A DNA stretch of 64,000 bases, from the NCBI RefSeq assembly GCF_000420105.1, contig NZ_ATUH01000001.1, positions 44,909 to 108,908 of the forward strand. The letters are read 5' to 3'. Under the pieces are notes generated by a model. That model did no database searches. It was given only the letters and a program-made list of their open reading frames with translations, and was not told the origin of the DNA. Positions 12,999 to 23,292 of this stretch are shown here, one piece after another (positions within the stretch are counted from its first letter, which is position 1; each line of letters starts with the position of its first letter). The DNA is from Metamycoplasma orale ATCC 23714. GTDB taxonomy: Bacteria > Bacillota_I > Bacilli_A > Mycoplasmatales > Metamycoplasmataceae. Made by a program: the position numbers and the translations under genes.

Positions 12999-14387
12999 AT
13001 GGCAAAAGGTACATTTGAAGATTTTAAAACATTAAAAAATCAAAACGTTTATTACAAATTAACTTTAAAACGTTCTTCCAAAATGCCAAACATTTTTACA
13101 AAATTAAATTCAAGTAAAGAACAGTTTCAAGATGTTAAAGCATTTAATAAGAATGGAACATTTCTTAGCGGTAAAAATAAAGACCTAACTATGTTTGTAA
13201 GTCCTTCTATGACTTTCACTAATTTGATTTCTTTATTAAAAATAGTATTGTGAATTGAAGGCAATACAAGTTTTGATGCTTATATTACAATAGATGATAA
13301 ACTTTGAGTTTCTGAATTAAAAAACATTTTTGCGCCGTCTTTTTTAGAAGAAGAAAAAACATATTATAGAATTCCTGAAAATGAATGCATTTATAAATAT
13401 TTATATAATGCTTCATTAAAGTCATCAACCGCTTCATTAAAATTTACATTTTGTGACATGGTAAATTTACCTAACACATATGATATTTTTGTAGATTTTC
13501 AAACTTTTAGTTTTAATAGTAAACATTGTTTTACAGCTTATTCATTTGGCTTGTCTAAATATAATCTTGCAATTGAAGAAAAAGCTAGTGATATTATTGA
13601 CAAAGCAGAAAAAGATCAAATATCTTTTATGACAAAATTCAAAGCAAATAATCAGATTGCATCTTGATGTCGTTATATGGATAATTATTTAGACAAAGCT
13701 AAAAGTAATTGGTTGCCAATAGATTCTCGTTGCACTTTTGATTATTATTTTTTAAATGAATATTTTAAAGACACATATCTTAAAAATGCAAACCCTTCTC
13801 CAGAAATTTTAGATATTTTTTATAATGCTGAGGCTTGAAAAAATATTTCAAAAGAACTATGAGAAAGAATTTATGTTAATAACAATTTTTATAAATTATA
13901 TTCTGATATTTATGAACCACAACTTACTGAAAAAGATTTCTTAGTTTTTGAAAAGAAATATAATGATGATTTTATAAATAAAATTAATTTAGATTCTAAA
14001 GATATTAATAATGTAATTGAGTTTACTTTAAAAGAAGTTAAGCATATTTCGAAATCAAATTTAAATGATTATAATGAGAAAGAATTTAAATTAGCATTTT
14101 CAGTTATTAGTCGTATATCAGAAAAATGTTTTTCTAATAAAAGAAATATGCAAGAAGCTTTTTATATTTTTTATCATATAAGATCAAAAGTTTTTGAACA
14201 AATTTCTTCAAAAGAAATAAAAAAATATTCAGAAATTTTAAATCAAGTTCATTTTCTTTTGGCTAATAAATATTTGGGTGAATATTTAGCATATTCATCA
14301 CAACTAGATGATATGTATCATGATTTTTTAGATATTCCTAATGAATATATTTCAAAATCAAAAAAGAAAAAATCAGATATTAATTAA
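12999..14387 (+). CDS. Unknown mycoplasma protein, partner of the preceding gene
   Basis: 462 residues, soluble, with no recognised motif. The N-terminal ~200 residues are beta-rich ([30 protein letters not shown]), and the rest looks helical with many aromatic residues, ending in a Lys-rich tail. Seven or so TGA-coded Trp residues confirm that the frame is genuine under code 4. The ribosome binding site (AAGGAGAT) is inside the last codons of the preceding gene. It is followed after 23 nt by uvrA in the same direction. Confidence 0.8.
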
Positions 14388-14410
14388 AGCAAATTAAGGA
14401 GGCACTAAAA

Positions 14411-17236
14411 ATGGAAGATAAGATTGTAATAAAAAATGCAAGGGAAAACAATCTTAAAAGTGTAAGTTTAGAAATACCAAGAAATAAGTTTGTTGTTTTT
14501 AGTGGCCTTAGTGGCTCTGGTAAATCTTCTTTAGCTTTTAGTACTATTTACGAAGAAGGAAAAAGAAGATATGTTGATAGTTTATCAAACTATGCTCGTC
14601 AATTTTTAGGTGGAACTAAAAAACCAAATGTTGAAAGTATTGATGGTCTAAGTCCTGCTATATCTATTGAACAAAAAACAATTCATAACAATCCAAGAAG
14701 TATAGTTGGTACTATAACTGAAATATATGACTATTTAAGACTTTTATATGCTCATATTGGTATACCTTATTGTCCAAATCATAAATGTCCAATTTCAGCT
14801 CAAAAATTAAAAAATATTATTGATGCTGTTTTTCAATATCCTGAAGGACAAAAAATGTATATTTTGTCCCCTGTTGTAATAAATCAAAAAGGATCTCATC
14901 AAATTCTTTTATCAAAGATAAAAAGAGACGGATTTTTACGTGTTAAAATTAATGGCGAAATTTTTCTTTTGGATAAAGATATCACATTAGATAAAAATAA
15001 AAAGTGAACAATTGAAATAGTTATTGATCGTCTTTCTTTAGCTAAAGATAGCTTAAGCAGAATATCAGAAGCTATTGAAATTGCATTAAATTATTCAAAT
15101 GGTTTTGTTTCAATTGAACCATTTGACGGTCAAACGAAAATGTTTTCTATTCAACATAGTTGCTCGTTTGGTGATTTTGATATGCCAAAAATTGAACCTA
15201 AATTATTTTCATTTAACTCGCCTAGTGGAATGTGTGAAAATTGTAAAGGTTTAGGTGTTTTACAAAAAGTTGATTTTGATTTGCTTGCGCCTGACAAAAC
15301 ATTATCAATAAAAGAAGGTGGAATTAAATACTTTAAAAATTTAGTTAATAGCCAAAATTTAGAGTGACAAGAATTTAAAGTACTATTAGATTATTATAAT
15401 ATCCCATTAGATAAACCCTTAGAAGATTTAGATGATGAACAAATTGAAATAATAAAACATGGTTCATATGAAGAAATTCAATATAGTAGAAAAACAGCCA
15501 GTTCAGGAAGCGTGCTTGAATCTAATCGTCAAATAGAAGGTATTGTAGATAAAATAGAACGTAAATACCATGAAACTACATCTGAAGAAATGCGTAAGTG
15601 ATATAAAAGTTATATGACTGATAAACCTTGTTTAGTATGTAACCAAGAACGTTTAAATAAATATGCTTTGGCAGTTAGAATAGATAAATACAATATTTAT
15701 GAACTTTGTAATTTAGCAATTGATGAGTTATACGAGTTTATTACTAAACTTAATTTATCTGATTATGATAAAGAAGTTAGTTCATTAATTATCGATGAGT
15801 TAGAACATCGTCTTAAGTTTTTGATTAATGTTGGTTTACAATATTTAACTTTAAATAGAAAAGCAGAAACCCTTTCAGGTGGAGAATCTCAAAGAATTAG
15901 ACTAGCAACTCAAATAGGTTCTAATTTAGTCGGTGTACTTTATGTTTTAGATGAACCTTCTATTGGCCTTCACCAAAAAGACAATCAACTACTTTTAAAT
16001 AGTTTAAAACAAATGGTTGAAATTGGAAATAGTTTAATTGTTGTTGAACATGACGAAGATACAATTAGGCAAGCAGATTATATTGTAGATATTGGTCCTC
16101 TTGCTGGCGAACAAGGTGGAAAAATAGTTGCTGCTGGAAGTCTAAGCGATATTTGTAATTGTAAAGAATCATTAACAGGTAAATATTTATCGGGTGAGCT
16201 TAAAATTGAGGTACCCAAAACTAGAAGAAGTGGTAATGGCAAAGTTTTAAAATTATTTAATGCAACGACAAATAATTTAAAAAACATTGATGTTTCTTTT
16301 CCGCTTGGCAAATTTATAGCAATTACAGGAGTATCAGGTTCAGGTAAATCTACTTTAATTAATGAAGAGCTAATTAGCAATTTAAATAATTATTTAAAAT
16401 CACCAAGTTATGATTATCGTAAAGAAAAGAAGTTAGCTGGACATTTTAATATTGATGCGGTAATAAATGTTGATCAAAGTCCAATTGGAAGAACACCTAG
16501 ATCTAATCCTGCTACTTATACTTCTTTATTTGATGATATTAGAGAAATATTTGCTAATGTTGAAGAAGCAAAAGAAAAAGGTTTTACTAAATCACGTTTT
16601 TCATTTAATGTACCTGGCGGAAGATGCGATAAATGTTGTGGAGATGGAACTATTAAAATTGAAATGCATTTCTTGCCTGATGTATATGTAGAATGCGATC
16701 ACTGTGATGGTAAAAGATATAATGCAGAAACTTTAGAAATCAAATACCATGGTAAAACTATTAATGATGTTTTAAATATGTCAGTCGATGAAGCGTACAG
16801 CTTTTTTATAACAAAACCTAAGTTAAGAGATAAACTTGAATTACTTGTAAGTGTTGGACTTGGATATATTAAGTTAGGTCAATCTTCTATAACCCTTTCA
16901 GGTGGAGAAGCACAAAGAGTTAAATTAGCAACCTACTTACAAAGAAAACCTACTGGTAAATCACTTTATATTTTAGATGAACCTACCACAGGTCTACATA
17001 CTCATGACGTTAAGAACCTTTTAACTATATTAAATAAAATAGTTGATAATGGTGATACTTTAATTGTAATAGAACATAATTTAGATGTTATTAAGTGTGC
17101 TGATCATATAATTGATTTAGGTCCTGATGGGGGTAAAGCTGGCGGAAGAATAATAGCTTCAGGAACACCTGAACAAGTAGCTACTAATGAAATTTCATAT
17201 ACTGCTAAATACTTAAAAGAAATATTAAAGAAATAA
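14411..17236 (+). CDS. uvrA: Excinuclease ABC subunit A
   Basis: Damage-recognition ATPase of nucleotide excision repair, 941 residues, full length. Two ABC modules are seen: Walker A motifs GLSGSGKSS (32-40) and GVSGSGKST (640-648), two signature sequences TLSGGE(S/A)QR, and Walker [11 protein letters not shown] / [10 protein letters not shown]. Zinc-finger cysteines occur in both halves (CENCKGLG near 275; CDKCCGDGT and CDHCDG near 740-765). Three TGA codons are read as Trp. The ribosome binding site AAGGAGG is strong. It is the last gene of the run from 10573. Confidence 0.97.
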
Positions 17237-17260
17237 AAAAATTCCTCTCGGAATTTTTTT
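17235..17260. terminator. Bidirectional terminator between uvrA and pgk
   Basis: AAAAAAATTCC (17235-17245), loop TCTC, GGAATTTTTTT (17250-17260). A and T tracts on both sides allow it to end both converging genes. Confidence 0.85.
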
Positions 17261-17272
17261 GTTATATAAACT

Positions 17273-18469
17273 TTATTTGTCTTGTATTGCTTCAATTCCA
17301 GGTAATTTGTTACCTTGAACAAATTCGATTGATGCACCACCACCAGTTGAAATGAAACTAAATTTATCTTGATATCCTAATTTGTTAATAGCTGTAACTG
17401 AATCTCCACCACCTACAACTGAGAAACATTTTTTGTTATTTGCAATAGCAATTGCAACTCCTCTTGTACCTTTTTCATATTCAGAAAATTCTGTAACACC
17501 AACTGGTCCATTTCAAAAGATTGTTTTAGCTTTAGCTATTTCTTTTGCGAATAATTCGATTGATTCAGGTCCAATGTCAAGTCCCATATATCCATCAGGG
17601 ATATTATCATTTTTTGAACTTGTATAAATTGCTTTATTATTTGCAAATTCTGTTGAAATTCCATTGTCTACAGGTAAAACAATTTTGTCTGCATATTGTT
17701 TTAAATATCTTTTTACATCTTCAACTCTATCTTCTTCAAAAAGTGAGTTTCCAATTTGTTTTCCTTGTGCAACTTTGAATGTATAAGCCATTCCACCGCC
17801 AATTAAAACTTTGTCAGCGATTTCAAATAATTTTTCTAAAACCTTTAATTTATCAGAAACTTTTGCGCCTCCAATAATTGCTACAAATGGATGTTCATAT
17901 CCTTTAAGCAATTTTGAAAGTTGATTAATTTCTAATTCCATTAAAAATCCAATAGCTGATTCTTTTACATATTTTGCAATTCCTGCTGTAGAAGCATGTG
18001 CTCTATGTGCAGTTGCAAATGCATCATTTACATATACATCACCTAAACTTGCTCAGAATTTTGCAAGTTCATCATTATTTGAAGATTCTGCTTTATTATT
18101 TAAATCTTCAAATCTTGTGTTTTCTAAGAATAGAATTTCGCCTGGTTTTAATTCACTTGCAGCTTTTTCAACTTCTTTACCTCTAGTTTTTGCTATAAAT
18201 TTAACATGTACTTTAGGTAATAATTCAGCAAGTTTTTTAGCAACAATTTCAAGTGATTTGGTTTTTAAGTCTTCTTCTTTTTTAATTCTACCTAAGTGAG
18301 ATAATAAAATAATACTTGCACCTTGATCAAGAATATATTGAATTGTTGGTAAAGCAGCTTCAATTCTTTTAAGGTCCATTATTTTTCCATCACTAATAGG
18401 AACATTAAAGTCAACTCTTAAAATAACTTTTTTGTTTTTTATATTAATATCTTTTAAAGTTTTTTTCAT
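17273..18469 (-). CDS. pgk: Phosphoglycerate kinase
   Basis: Glycolytic kinase making ATP from 1,3-bisphosphoglycerate; 398 residues, normal length. Signatures include RVDFNVP (18-24), HLGR, the substrate-binding [12 protein letters not shown] region, IGGAKVSDK, and the C-terminal [10 protein letters not shown] and TGGGASIEF loops. Two TGA codons are read as Trp. GGAGG lies about 8 nt upstream of the ATG. It runs opposite to uvrA and diverges from the gene at 18560; no other glycolytic gene is adjacent. Confidence 0.97.
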
Positions 18470-18530
18470 AAAATACCTCCGATTTAAGTAAATTATTATA
18501 TTATTATATATTAATTAGTACTTAATGTAA

Positions 18531-18536
18531 TATAAT
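18531..18536 (+). promoter_or_regulatory. -10 box upstream of the 18560 gene
   Basis: TATAAT at 18531-18536 within TGTAATATAATTT, the same 13-mer found before deoB at 42330-42342. No clear -35. Confidence 0.45.
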
Positions 18537-18559
18537 TTTAAAGTTAATTGGAGATTAAA

Positions 18560-18994
18560 ATGGTTAAGCAAAAATCAAAATATTTATATGCTTTAAAACA
18601 AAAAGCAATTACAACAACTTCTTATGACCCTGAAGAAGAACAAATTACCTCATTAATTAATAATTTTAGATTGTATTTAAAAGATGCTAAGTTTATTAAG
18701 TCATATTCTGAATTAGAAATTTTTGAATTTTATAAAGAAATACATTGAATGAAATCAGTTGATGAAAAACTTTCAGAAACTATTTTAGCTTTTGCTAAAA
18801 AGCAATCTAAACTAAAAGCAAAATATGAAAATTATATTGAATATAAATATTGATCAGAATCTCCACTTGCAGAACCTGCAAAACCATTATCGCAAGTTAA
18901 ACGTATTGTTATAATTTCTATAGTAGTTTTAATATTTATAGCAATGCTATTAATAATATTAGGATTAAATAAAGGTTGATTTAAAATTAAATAA
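18560..18994 (+). CDS. Unknown small membrane protein upstream of cdaM
   Basis: 144 residues, function not recognised. Residues 1-110 are charged and helical, and one hydrophobic segment (about 112-135) near the C-terminus anchors it, with a short tail. Two TGA-coded Trp residues. The ATG at 18560 has GGAG 9 nt upstream; an in-frame TTG earlier at 18548 is less likely. The cyclase gene starts 12 nt after its stop, so the two are probably cotranscribed. A role next to the cyclase is possible but only by position. Confidence 0.7.
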
Positions 18995-19006
18995 AAGGTA
19001 ATAAGC

Positions 19007-19591
19007 ATGGAAACAAATACATTATTATATATAGTTATTGCTTTGCTTTTGGTAATTGCAATTATCGCAGTTATTCATTACTTAATAGTATTAGCAAACA
19101 AATTAACAACTAGAAAAAAATTAAAGACCAATCTTGGCGATAGCACAAGAATTAGATTAATTCACCAACTTAGAGAAGCGCTTGAATATTTATCAGCTAA
19201 TAAAATTGGTGCAATTATAAGCATTGAAAATAAAGATAACCTCGACATGCTTAGAACAGATGGTGTTATTTTAGATGCAAATATTTCAAGTTCTCTACTC
19301 ATTTCTATTTTTAATAAACAAAGTCCATTACATGATGGTGCTGTAATTATTAGAGGAAACAAAATTTATTTTGCTGCTACTTATTACAAAATAACAAGAA
19401 AGTCAGTTGATAATAAATATGGAGCAAGGCATAGAGCGGCACTTGGAATTAGTGAAATAAGCGATGCTTTTACAATTGTTGTTAGTGAAGAAACTGGTGG
19501 AATAAGTTTAGCTAAAAACGGTAAGCTTAATGCTATAGCATTAGACCAAGTTCAAGAAATGTTAATTAGTATATTTAAAGACGAAAAATAA
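19007..19591 (+). CDS. cdaM: Diadenylate cyclase, membrane type (CdaM-like)
   Basis: Makes c-di-AMP from two ATP. 194 residues: one N-terminal membrane helix (about 6-28), then a DisA_N-type DAC domain. The catalytic DGA is at 110-112 (SPLHDGAVII) and RHR at 141-143 (GARHRAALGIS), both intact. The single-helix layout is that of the Mycoplasma pneumoniae enzyme CdaM, unlike the three-helix CdaA of Firmicutes. The usual partner CdaR and glmM are not next to it; instead it follows a small membrane protein. AAAAGG lies upstream of the ATG. Confidence 0.9.
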   Translation: METNTLLYIVIALLLVIAIIAVIHYLIVLANKLTTRKKLKTNLGDSTRIRLIHQLREALEYLSANKIGAIISIENKDNLDMLRTDGVILDANISSSLLISIFNKQSPLHDGAVIIRGNKIYFAATYYKITRKSVDNKYGARHRAALGISEISDAFTIVVSEETGGISLAKNGKLNAIALDQVQEMLISIFKDEK

Positions 19592-19628
19592 TTAAAAAAC
19601 TTATTTGTTAAGCAAGTAAGTTTTTTAA
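19592..19628 (+). terminator. Intrinsic terminator after cdaM
   Basis: TTAAAAAACTTATTTG and CAAGTAAGTTTTTTAA (19592-19607 / 19613-19628) form a 16-bp stem with one G-U pair, and end in a T tract. Confidence 0.85.
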
Positions 19629-19701
19629 ATAAATATGAAGTGCAAAACTTTGCACATAGTAAAGTAACTACACCTTTTTTTATAAAATAAATTAAATATG
19701 C

Positions 19702-19815
19702 ATGAGAACAATTTTCTTTTTAAGTTCTATAACTTTACTATTATCTATTTATAAGTTTAGTCTTTCTATGATTTTGTTAAAAAGAAAAAAATTAGAAATC
19801 CAAAGTCAAAATTAA
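19702..19815 (+). CDS. Possible small membrane peptide
   Basis: A 37-residue frame starting MRTIFFLSSITLLLSIYKF and ending in a basic tail would make one membrane helix. It lies in the otherwise empty 19629-19827 interval between the cdaM and ffh terminators. There is no clear ribosome binding site or promoter, so this is weak. Nothing else is seen in the interval. Confidence 0.2.
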   Translation: MRTIFFLSSITLLLSIYKFSLSMILLKRKKLEIQSQN

Positions 19816-19827
19816 ATATTTTAATAA

Positions 19828-19864
19828 TTAAAAATGGCTAACCTTATTAAGCAACCATTTTTAA
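19828..19864 (-). terminator. Intrinsic terminator of ffh
   Basis: TTAAAAATGG (19828-19837) and CCATTTTTAA (19855-19864). It lies 9 nt beyond the ffh stop on the reverse strand, with the T tract on the correct side. Confidence 0.75.
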
Positions 19865-19872
19865 TTATTGTT

Positions 19873-21198
19873 TTAAAACATGCCAGGTTTTAGTTGAAGT
19901 TTACCATCGGCCATATCTTTCATTTGTTTTGCCATTCTTTCAAAATCAGATACTAGCATATTATATTCATGTGCGCTTCTACCGCTTCCCTTTAAAATTC
20001 TTTCTTTTCTAGAAGCATTCTTTAATAATCTAGGCATTTTCTTTTCTTGTTCAGTCATTGAATTAATTAAAATTGTATAAATACCAAATTTTTCTTCTGC
20101 TTCTTCAATTTTTTGCTCATCAATTTTTCCAGCAAGGCCAGGAATCATTTTAAGAATGCTTTTCATTTTTCCTAGTTTTCTAATTTGTTCAAGACTATTC
20201 ATTAAGTCTGTTAAATCAAATTTTCCTGTAAGCATCTTATAGCCGATTTTTTTCATCATTTTTTCATCGACTTCTTCACTAGCTTTTTCAATAAGGGTCA
20301 TAACATCACCCATACCAAGAATTCTATCTGCCATTCTATCTGAGTGAAAAGGTTCAAGTCCAGACATCTTTTCACTAGTACCAATAAAAATTATTGGTAC
20401 ATTTAATAAATATGCTATAGATAAAGCTGCTCCTCCACGAGCATCACTATCAAGTTTTGTAATTATTGTTGCGTTTAGTTCTAAGTTTTCATTAAAAGTT
20501 TTGGCAACATTAATAACATCTTGACCACTCATTGCATCAATAACTAAAAATATATAATCTGGGCGAACATTTTTCTTTATTGATTTAAGTTCTTCCATTA
20601 ATGTTTCATCAATTGAAAGTCTACCAGCAGTATCAATAATAACTAAATCATTTTTATCTTTTTTAGCTTTTTCGATACCATTTTTTGCTATTAATGTAGC
20701 ATCGTTATCTTTCATTGTAAAATAATCAACTTGTGTTTGTTTAGCAAGTTGTTCGAGTTGTTCTCTAGCAGCTGGACGATAAATATCATCTGCAACTAAT
20801 AAAGGTTTTTGGCAAGTTCCTTTCTTTCTTAAATATGTAGCTAATTTAGCAGCTGTTGTAGTTTTACCTGATCCTTGAAGACCGATAAGCATAATTGTAG
20901 TAGGTGCTTTTTTAATTTTGACTTCACAAGTTTTATTGCCTAAAATATTTACAAGTTCATCTTTAAATATTTTTAAAAAAGTTTGTTGTTGATTTAATTT
21001 ACCAATAATTTTACTTTCTAAAACTTTTTCTTTAACTTGTTTAGTAAATAGTCTTACTACTTCTAAATTAACATCAGCTTCCAACAAAGCAAGCTTAACT
21101 TCTCTTAAAATTTCAATAATATCTTCTTCAGTAATAGATAATTTTTTATTTATCTTATCAACTGATCTTTGCATTCTTTTTTGTATAAAATCTAACAT
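19873..21198 (-). CDS. ffh: Signal recognition particle protein (SRP54)
   Basis: GTPase that with 4.5S RNA targets nascent membrane proteins to FtsY; 441 residues, normal length. N domain 1-90; G domain with GLQGSGKT (106-113), DIYRPAAREQL (139-149), DTAGR (190-194) and TKLDSDARGGAALS; C-terminal M domain with a Met-rich end (MAKQMKDMADGK) typical of the signal-sequence groove. No ribosome binding site is present: a TATAAT sits 8 nt before the ATG on the reverse strand, so the mRNA looks leaderless. The gene is reverse, downstream of the mutase-like gene but separated by a terminator. Confidence 0.97.
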   Translation of the reverse strand: MLDFIQKRMQRSVDKINKKLSITEEDIIEILREVKLALLEADVNLEVVRLFTKQVKEKVLESKIIGKLNQQQTFLKIFKDELVNILGNKTCEVKIKKAPTTIMLIGLQGSGKTTTAAKLATYLRKKGTCQKPLLVADDIYRPAAREQLEQLAKQTQVDYFTMKDNDATLIAKNGIEKAKKDKNDLVIIDTAGRLSIDETLMEELKSIKKNVRPDYIFLVIDAMSGQDVINVAKTFNENLELNATIITKLDSDARGGAALSIAYLLNVPIIFIGTSEKMSGLEPFHSDRMADRILGMGDVMTLIEKASEEVDEKMMKKIGYKMLTGKFDLTDLMNSLEQIRKLGKMKSILKMIPGLAGKIDEQKIEEAEEKFGIYTILINSMTEQEKKMPRLLKNASRKERILKGSGRSAHEYNMLVSDFERMAKQMKDMADGKLQLKPGMF

Positions 21199-21206
21199 AT
21201 TTAATT

Positions 21207-21212
21207 ATTATA
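21207..21212 (-). promoter_or_regulatory. -10 box of ffh, leaderless arrangement
   Basis: Reverse-strand TATAAT at 21212-21207 is followed by AATTAAAT and then the ffh ATG. There is no room for a Shine-Dalgarno sequence. Confidence 0.5.
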
Positions 21213-21307
21213 ATAAAAACTAAGCACTTTTAAATAAATTAACTTTTTAACATTGCATTTTTAATTTTCTTTAATTAATTTATTACTCAATGTTTGTTTT
21301 ATTTTTA

Positions 21308-21339
21308 ATAAATAAAAAGGTTATGCAATTAACATAACC
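21308..21339 (-). terminator. Intrinsic terminator of the mutase-like gene
   Basis: On the reverse strand GGTTATG (21339-21333) pairs with CATAACC (21325-21319), followed by TTTTTATT. It separates the 23012-21360 gene from ffh. Confidence 0.8.
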
Positions 21340-21359
21340 CTTAAATTTAAATAAAATTT

Positions 21360-23012
21360 CTATTCTTCTTTGTCTAAATAAGCATTTTCTAATTCGATAG
21401 TAATATGATCTGTTATATCTTGTAGTAAGTCAGTGTCATATCCACGTAAAAACTTTTTGAAAAATGCTTTTATACGTTTGTATATATTTCCGCGAGTTTT
21501 TTCTGTTTCTATAACATTTACAATTATTGAACTATATTCATATGAATATTTAATTAATATTATTTCTGTTTCACTTAAATTAAGTTTCGAAATATATTTT
21601 GTTGTTTCATCACTGTGTTTCCTCAAATCAACTTTCTCAGTAACAAGTAAAGAAGCTATACTATCATCTTGAACATTCATTTTAGTTTCAAAAGACTCTA
21701 AATTAGCTTGTGATATTGGAAATGAAAATTCATTAAATATTAATTTTTCATTTCCTTTATTTAATTCATAGAAAACTTCTAGCAAAGTTTTATTTTGAGT
21801 TGAAAAATAATTTAACATATCGCAAAATATAGAAAGCATAAAAATAGAGTCCGAAGATCTAATTAATTTGTTTTTAATGTAAAGTTTATGATCTTCTGAA
21901 AAATATATATTATTGTCCTCTAATTTTTCAAGTTCATTATTGTCTTTAATATCAAATGCAAATTGTAAGTTTCTTTTAACTGATAATTTTTGAAAAGCAT
22001 TTATATCTAAACAAGGTGAAATAAATATTTTTTTTGTTTGTTCGTATTTAGAATTTGTAGGAAGACCATGATTTATGTAATTTAAATACACTAGGTTTAA
22101 TATATTGCTATTTATTAATATATATTTATTTAATAAACCTTTTTTAATTCTTTGATATAAATATACCTTATCTGATCTTGGCGAAAATCTAATTACATAA
22201 TCAAAAGAAGGTCTTAAATATATATTTTTTAAATATTTATCATAACTAATATTTTTGTCTTTAATAAAAGAATAAGAAATATCATTTCAACCTAATATTT
22301 TAGTAACTAATTTATTTGTATTATCTTTAGAAAAAATACCTACTTTGAGTGGCTTATTACTTAAAAAGTTGTAATTGAATTTTAAAATATATTCAGCATA
22401 TTCATCTAATAAAATATTTAAGTTTATAAAGTTAGGTATATCTTTAAATGATTTAATATCAAAAAAATCCAATTTAGATAGTATTTCATTTATAATTAAA
22501 AAATCATCATTTGAAATTCTATTACCATTATTATCTAAAAACTCAATAGATATATCCCCGATATTGTTATATTCTGAAATATAAATGCATCCATCTAATT
22601 TAGCAATTTTTTGAATTGAAAATTGTAAAAATTGTTTATTAACTAAAAAATAGTTATCAAAGCAATATGTATTTATATTATGTCCATTTAATGTTTCAAG
22701 GATAAAGTTCAATAAATTATTATCTTTATCAAATTCCAAAGAACTACAAACTAAAATATTAAGTTTTCTATAATTTTCATTTTTTCTTAACTTATGTAGA
22801 AAAAATGATAAATAAGCTTTAGTAATAGCTTTAATTGTTATTTCATTAAATTTGTTATACCCATATCCGGGCATTCCATAAAAAACATTATTATGTGTTT
22901 TTAGTGGTAAGTTAAATGCATTAATATTTCCATTATTTTCAATTTTATTAAGTTCTTTTAATGCTTTTTTATTTTTTGAAAAGTAATTAAATCATTGTTT
23001 TAAGTTATTCAT
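21360..23012 (-). CDS. Degenerate phosphohexomutase-like protein (PGM/PMM fold, probable pseudoenzyme)
   Basis: 550 residues, the length of mycoplasma phosphoglucomutase/phosphomannomutase. The family pattern is visible: GMPGYGYNKFNEIT (46-59) matches the start of domain I, DGCIYISEYNN (140-150) aligns with the catalytic-loop block DGGIxITASHNP, FAFDIKDNNE (351-360) with the metal loop FAFDPDADR, and SSDSIFMLSIFCDMLNYF plus NKTLLEVFYEL with the domain III helix. The catalytic Ser-His is replaced (Tyr148-Asn149) and the DxDxDR metal ligands are lost. I infer a non-catalytic protein. The start at 23012 has no ribosome binding site and a -10-like TATAAAAT just upstream. Two TGA codons are read as Trp. 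Confidence 0.7.
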
Positions 23013-23145
23013 AATATATTATTTTATATTAATTTTGTCCTAAAAGTAAAAGAATTGGTAACTAATTAAAAGAACTTTTGGTGTATTATTTGTTCCTTTG
23101 TTTTGTATTTAAAATTGATTGAAAATAAAAAGAACGTTTTAAGTG

Positions 23146-23151
23146 TATAAT
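23146..23151 (+). promoter_or_regulatory. -10 box for the giant LRR gene
   Basis: TATAAT at 23146-23151, preceded by GTG. TTGAAA at 23119-23124 could be a -35, but the 21-nt spacing is too long, so only the -10 is supported. The (AT)12 tract lies between this box and the start codon. Confidence 0.4.
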
Positions 23152-23175
23152 ATATAGCATAAATTGATATGAATA

Positions 23176-23199
23176 ATATATATATATATATATATATAT
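23176..23199 (+). repeat. (AT)12 dinucleotide tract upstream of the giant surface protein
   Basis: A perfect run of 24 nt of alternating AT, 93 nt before the ATG at 23293 and about 25 nt downstream of a -10 box. Tracts of this kind are prone to slippage. The interval 23013-23292 holds only this tract and the promoter elements of the two flanking divergent genes. Confidence 0.9.
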
Positions 23200-23292
23200 T
23201 AAAGTAAATAGTATTTGTAAAAAAATAAGTAATACAAAGCTAAGCAATTTATAAAATATAAATTATGAATATAAATTTAAAAGGAATTTTAT

